Of a stretch of DNA of 64,000 bases, positions 59,985-64,000 are shown one piece after another (positions within the stretch are counted from its first letter, which is position 1; each line of letters begins with the position of its first letter). Under the pieces are notes generated by a model. That model searched no databases and had not been told where the DNA came from. It saw only the letters and a list, made by a program, of their open reading frames with translations. The stretch comes from Gloeophyllum trabeum ATCC 11539 (taxonomy: Eukaryota > Basidiomycota > Agaricomycetes > Gloeophyllales > Gloeophyllaceae), in the NCBI RefSeq assembly GCF_000344685.1, contig NW_006920411.1, positions 3,220,817 through 3,284,816 of the forward strand. Direction: 5' to 3'. The translations under genes and the position numbers were made by a program.

Positions 59985-60057
59985 TTTGGGGCAGCGGTTA
60001 TGTACAGATCTGAGCGGGGCGCGTCCACTGCGTTTGGGTGCAGCGACGGGGGGTTGG

Positions 60058-60064
60058 TTATATA
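60058..60064 (-). promoter_or_regulatory. TATA box of the peroxygenase gene
   Basis: TATATAA on the minus strand, about 75 nt upstream of the ATG at 59984. Confidence 0.5.
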
Positions 60065-61056
60065 TCGGGCGCGTGACGGGCGGCCATTCCATCCGATCCT
60101 GTGCCTGCTAGTTCGGTACCCTGTCCTGTCCGACATGGCCATCTTCGCGCGAGAAGAGCGCTTATCGAGATCGCGGAGGTAAATCTGCCCCGGCATCCCA
60201 GCCAATCAGCGCGCGGGGAGATAAGATCTTTCATTAGACGGCCGGGCTGGATTCGAATCGCGGACCTGTGGCGTCGGGAGTAACGCAGGCCCGAGTAGAG
60301 GACTGCCTGCGTACGATTGTTTCAGGTGGGATGGGCGATATTGTCTGTGCGAGTCTGTGCGAGTCTCCAGTTCCGAGTTGGCCCGACGAGTCGAGTACCT
60401 CTCATACGCACCAATGGCACCGAGCATACAGCGACTGCATCTTGGCGCCGATCATGGCTTGACGTGCGTGCTCGGAGCGTACCTGTTTCTCGGACCCGAA
60501 CGCTGCCGTTGGCTTTTGGTCTCTCGCTTTCGCTTGGTTGCAGTCCTACGGTGCCCGCCGCCACCCGCACTTGGCCCCTGTCATTGGCGTTCTGCGCCCT
60601 TCGTCTCACGACGCGTGCGGGTCTGTCCCAACTATGTATGTATAACCTGCGACGCTAACCTCAAAGCGGGCACGGCTGTGGGGCGTCCACGTCAAGTCGG
60701 GGAACGCGGTGCTGTAATGGAAAGAGATGCTGCGCCTCGCTCTCACAGAGATTGGGCGCTTGATAGATAGAGCACAGAACGCCGGACGCGCTCGTCCGCG
60801 GTGAACCTGTAAGCGGTCTCGCTACCGGTCTACATATCTGCTTCTGTCCTGCTGGTGCGTTGGTGCACGTCTACGATACGAGAGACGGAGGGGGATTTGA
60901 TGACTGCGCGCAAAATGCTGGGACTGCATGGCAGGCTGATCAGATGGGAGATGTCGAGCTTGACGGGGAAGAAGGTGCGCGCGTGGCCAGCCTGTCGTAC
61001 CGCCAGTGAGTTCTACCCTCGACCAGGCCAGGTGGTCACGAGCCTAGGAAGAAGAT

Positions 61057-61200
61057 GGCGTCATGCCTTGGAAGGTGTCGAGTACCGCGAAGACTCGGAT
61101 TGGGCGCCTGATAGAGCAGAGAGCAATGGAAGGTATTTCTGAACTCGGTTGGCCGTACGCGCGAGGGTGGTCTCTGAGCGTATGTTTACTCTGCGCAAGA
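61057..61200 (+). repeat. Dispersed repeat, copy at 61.1 kb
   Basis: GGCGTCATGCCTTGGAAGGT..GGATTGGGCGCC, followed about 70 nt later by GCGTATGTTTACTCTGCGC. Same layout as the 61.8-kb copy. Confidence 0.6.
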
Positions 61201-61795
61201 CCCCGTCGTAGAGGGTTCCCGTTCGACTGCTGCCTCGCCCCCTTTGTGGACTAATCTATCCGTTGCTTCGTGTCTCGTGCGCGCTTCGAGTCACTCGCGG
61301 TCTCTTTGATGATCCCCGACTCCCACGGTAGTTGGGAGGAGGGTTCTGTCGGGAAGAAATGGTCGCTCCACCATACAACTCGCTCTCGCCGTGAGAACCT
61401 CATGTAAGCAACGTCCCGACCGGACCGACGCCACTTTCGTTTCGACTTGAAGAAAACTGCCCACACACACCTGACGTGAAAGGTCAAAGTGATGCAGTGC
61501 GTAGCATTCGATAAAAGGATACATTGACACAAGTGAGGCTGACAAATGTGACTAGTATCTCTGAGCGGGAACTGGGAGGAAGCCCCTTTAAATACTGATG
61601 TAGATATAAGACAGGACTTTATCGACACTGTGTATGTGTCCGTACGCGTCAAGACTGGCATTCCGCAACTTGACCAGACACTAGTACTGGAATACTTGAT
61701 GGTTTCTGACTGGAGTCGGGGATTGGCGCTTGCGCCGCTACGATTGATCCAAAGATAAACTCAAGGCGGGCGTGACTGAGTGATGCCGGAATGTT

Positions 61796-61945
61796 GGCGT
61801 CGTGGCTTGGAAGATGTCGGCCTGACGAAGGCCCGGATTGGGCGCTTGGGAGAAAAGATATTTGGGCGGGGGGCGCTGCTATCTGGGCTGCACGTCTGCC
61901 GTTTCGTATTTCGCAACTCTGGAGTGTATGTATACCCTGCGACGG
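61796..61945 (+). repeat. Dispersed repeat, copy at 61.8 kb
   Basis: GGCGTCGTGGCTTGGAAGAT..GGATTGGGCGCTTGG, then GTGTATGTATACCCTGCGAC about 70 nt further on. A related half unit (GTATGTATAACCTGCGAC) is near 60637. Confidence 0.6.
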
Positions 61946-62216
61946 GCTCGCTCGACGGAGAGATTCCCCTGCGGCTCGCCATACCCCCAGCCTTGGCGCT
62001 GGGTAGTCTCATAGCCTCACGCCATCAATTCCTATCTCTGCGCTCTCATCTAACCTCATCTATCATGGCCGGTCAAACGCGGGTACCTACTCTGTGCACC
62101 CGACCATCGTTCCAGCGTTCCTTCCAACGCTTCTCAATCGAACCCGGGTGGACGGGCGTCCTGGCGACTCGGTGAGTTTGTGTGGGAGACTTTTTTGAGC
62201 GTGACTGGGGCGAGGT

Positions 62217-62275
62217 GGCGTCATGGCGTGCAAGGTGGCGGCTATGTACCATCTCGCGAACGCTCGGAATGGTGC
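62217..62275 (+). repeat. Dispersed repeat, copy at 62.2 kb
   Basis: Begins GGCGTCATGGCGTGCAAGGT; the second half has diverged. Confidence 0.45.
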
Positions 62276-62633
62276 GCGCGCTGCCTCCGCCTCTCCCTCC
62301 GACCTGCGGCGGCTCTCGTCCGGGCCGTGAGGGTGCGCCAGGCGGGTTTTTCGCCGCCCCCCCCTCCCGCTTGCTCCGCCCGCCTCGGGACACTTTCTGG
62401 TTGGTCGGGCCGTCATGCGTGCCATCCCGGTCTGTGTGCTCGTCTGCGCTCGTCTGTCCGATGCAGTTCCGCTTGAATGCGGGTGGCGCCGACATCAAGT
62501 GGGCCCGGTCGCGCACGGGTGCTGGGTTTGTGCGTGGGCGACGCCCGCTGGAGCGCTTCGGTCTCGCTGGACGGCACCCGCTGCCAGTGGGCGCACGGGA
62601 CTCGCGGTTGTCGAGCTCTCTGTCCGACGCGCG

Positions 62634-62662
62634 GACTCGACTCGACTCGACTCGACTCGACT
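62634..62662. repeat. GACTC microsatellite
   Basis: Nearly six perfect GACTC units. Confidence 0.85.
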
Positions 62663-62828
62663 GTGCGCACGGAGTTGGGTGCCCGCGCTGCGCGCTTGAC
62701 AACCGTCGGTCCGTTTGTGCGGGGACACTTGCTGGGATTGCGCGTGTGCGGATTGGCGCTGGCTGGGGGATTGATTCACGGCTCAAGTAGTGACTCCGTG
62801 CGACTGGAACACGGGAGGTGCGGGGCGG

Positions 62829-62885
62829 GGCGTCATGGCTTGCAGGATGTCCATACTGGTCTCGCGAGATCGGGCGCTTGGGGAT
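62829..62885 (+). repeat. Dispersed repeat, copy at 62.8 kb
   Basis: GGCGTCATGGCTTGCAGGAT..ATCGGGCGCTTGG, matching the 61.1 and 61.8 kb copies in order and spacing. Confidence 0.6.
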
Positions 62886-63403
62886 ACTGAAGACGTGGGA
62901 TTTCTGGGCGCGGCACGGTGCAGTGAGTCTCTGGTTCTGACCGTATGGGCAGTGGTTACTAGTCACCGCACAAAATGCTAAAATGTGCACCGCGCGTATT
63001 CCAGGGAAAATGAGACAATATGCATAGAATACACCAGCAATGCCCTCCCAATGCTCCTCGAGGATAATGTAGGTGTATTGGAACGTTCCCCACGCATTGT
63101 CCTTAGAATATGCAATAGATTATCCCTACAATACCCACACATTATCCCGGAGGCTGACAGAGCGTGTCCCTCGTGCTCCTGCCGATTCTATTCTTGCTCG
63201 GATCCTCACTGGTCTGAATTGGTAATGGAGACTCGTAAAGAGGTGCAGAGGACTTCGATATTAGGCAGATATTCTTTACTACTCTACAACAGGTCCATCA
63301 CATGTACTAGACAGCAGTTAATGGAGAGAAATCGTGCTTAGACAGTCACTTGAGGTTCTGAACGCCCCCGGTCCATCCAGCCTCATAGCTCATCGGTTAG
63401 AAC

Positions 63404-64000
63404 ATGCCCGCCGAGGATGAACCACAGGCGAAAGTGGCCACAAACAGGGCCATGATCGCCAAGATAACAGCACTGGAAGAAAGCCTTGCCGAGACAGAAC
63501 AGACCGCAGATGGGGTAAAAGCGCAGCTAGACAAGACCATCAAAGCCGTAGCACGTCACAAAGCCAGAATCGAGGAGCTTGAAGAGACGAATGAAGCGCT
63601 CCAGATACGCGTCGAAGACTTGGAAACCCGTATGAAAGCGCTCGAAGACCAGTTCACCACGACATTTGGCAGCGGTGATGCAAGCGAGACTGACGAGGAA
63701 GGGGAGGAGCAGTCGCAGGAGCGCCTAGACCGCCTCGAGCGAAGCTACCTAGCTACACAGGACCCGAGCTTGCGGGTGAGTGCAACGAAACCCGAGAGAC
63801 GCTCGGCACTTACTTTCCACAGCACTTGATTCGAACAGTGTTTCAGCTGCTCATGGGCATTGGCCGTTTGACACCGGATGTGCTCCCGACGTGGCCTACC
63901 GATCCCGAGGATGCCGAAGCATGGCCGAAAGATGACGCTACCGGCCAGCGGTTGGTGCGGTTCGATTGGGACAGCGCACCAACTGACCCCGACAACTGGC
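63404..64000 (+). CDS. Coiled-coil protein, 5' part (runs off the window)
   Basis: Function unknown. Exon 1 (63404-63775) encodes a 124-residue start dominated by heptads from about residue 15 to 90 (TALEESLAETEQ.., IEELEETNEALQIRVEDLETRM), then an acidic segment (ETDEEGEEQSQERLDRLERS). The intron 63776-63846 (GTGAGT..CAG) is phase 0, and exon 2 continues open to the window end with a Trp/Pro/Asp-rich stretch (LPTWPTDPEDAEAWPKDD). A dimeric scaffold-like or retroelement gag-like product is possible; the remainder lies outside the window. Confidence 0.65.

Larger units (their letters stand above)
60065..63403. other. Gene-poor repeat field
   Basis: No gene is supported over 3.3 kb. Long minus-strand frames (e.g. 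62990-62073) are Arg/Ser/Pro-rich and coincide with repeats. The region holds several diverged copies of one dispersed repeat and a GACTC microsatellite. Confidence 0.5.

Noticed and set aside
62073..62990. 305-codon minus-strand frame
   Set aside because: Arg/Ser/Pro-rich, lies on dispersed repeats and the GACTC microsatellite, no domain or intron structure.

Overview
This is eukaryotic DNA from a filamentous basidiomycete, most likely a wood-decaying agaricomycete (Polyporales-like). The evidence is the very short introns (about 49-70 nt, GT..AG with CTNAC-type branch sites), exons that join only after splicing, and the gene content: an AA9 lytic polysaccharide monooxygenase, a heme-thiolate peroxygenase, a DUF6534 membrane protein, an F-box/leucine-rich relic, a STAND-N-terminal-like family and a multigene-type O-methyltransferase. 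Gene ends were set by hand splicing. In most genes the exons I list sum to a whole number of codons; this is the main support for those models.

Layout. 0-8.9 kb: a two-finger C2H2 protein and a broken F-box gene in otherwise gene-poor DNA. 8.9-14.8 kb: housekeeping and secreted genes: ER-type TPR/J-domain co-chaperone (+), AA9 (-), IMP dehydrogenase (-). 14.8-19.5 kb: a MITE-like palindrome and two tandem short-chain dehydrogenase copies, both with premature stops. 19.8-26.9 kb: two identical, opposed tRNA-Phe genes flank a HAD phosphatase (-), an O-methyltransferase (-) and a DUF6534 membrane protein (+). 27-32 kb: a STAND-like gene, a farnesyl-diphosphate-synthase-like gene with altered chain-length residues, and a 7TM-like gene (-). 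34-36.4 kb: a minisatellite of TGTCCGC units and a 710-base N gap flanked by two identical 773-bp blocks, probably an unmerged contig overlap. 36.6-57 kb: an inverted segmental duplication. One arm holds a complete OSGIN-type FAD oxygenase and gene A of an unnamed family; the other holds gene B of that family and only the last exons of the oxygenase. Between the arms lie a Daf-2-domain protein, a second MITE, a decayed STAND-like copy and an ADP-ribosyltransferase/hemopexin-repeat gene. 57-64 kb: a peroxygenase gene (-), a GC-rich dispersed repeat field, and the start of a coiled-coil protein.

Functionally the window mixes core metabolism (guanine nucleotide synthesis, ER folding, isoprenoid precursor), secreted wood-decay oxidation (AA9, peroxygenase) and fast-evolving accessory genes. 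There is no clear co-regulated biosynthetic cluster; the prenyl synthase, O-methyltransferase and oxygenase are separated by unrelated DNA. The most unusual items are the ADP-ribosyltransferase/hemopexin fusion built from repeat-sized exons, and the duplicated nuclease-like family with a conserved promoter motif.
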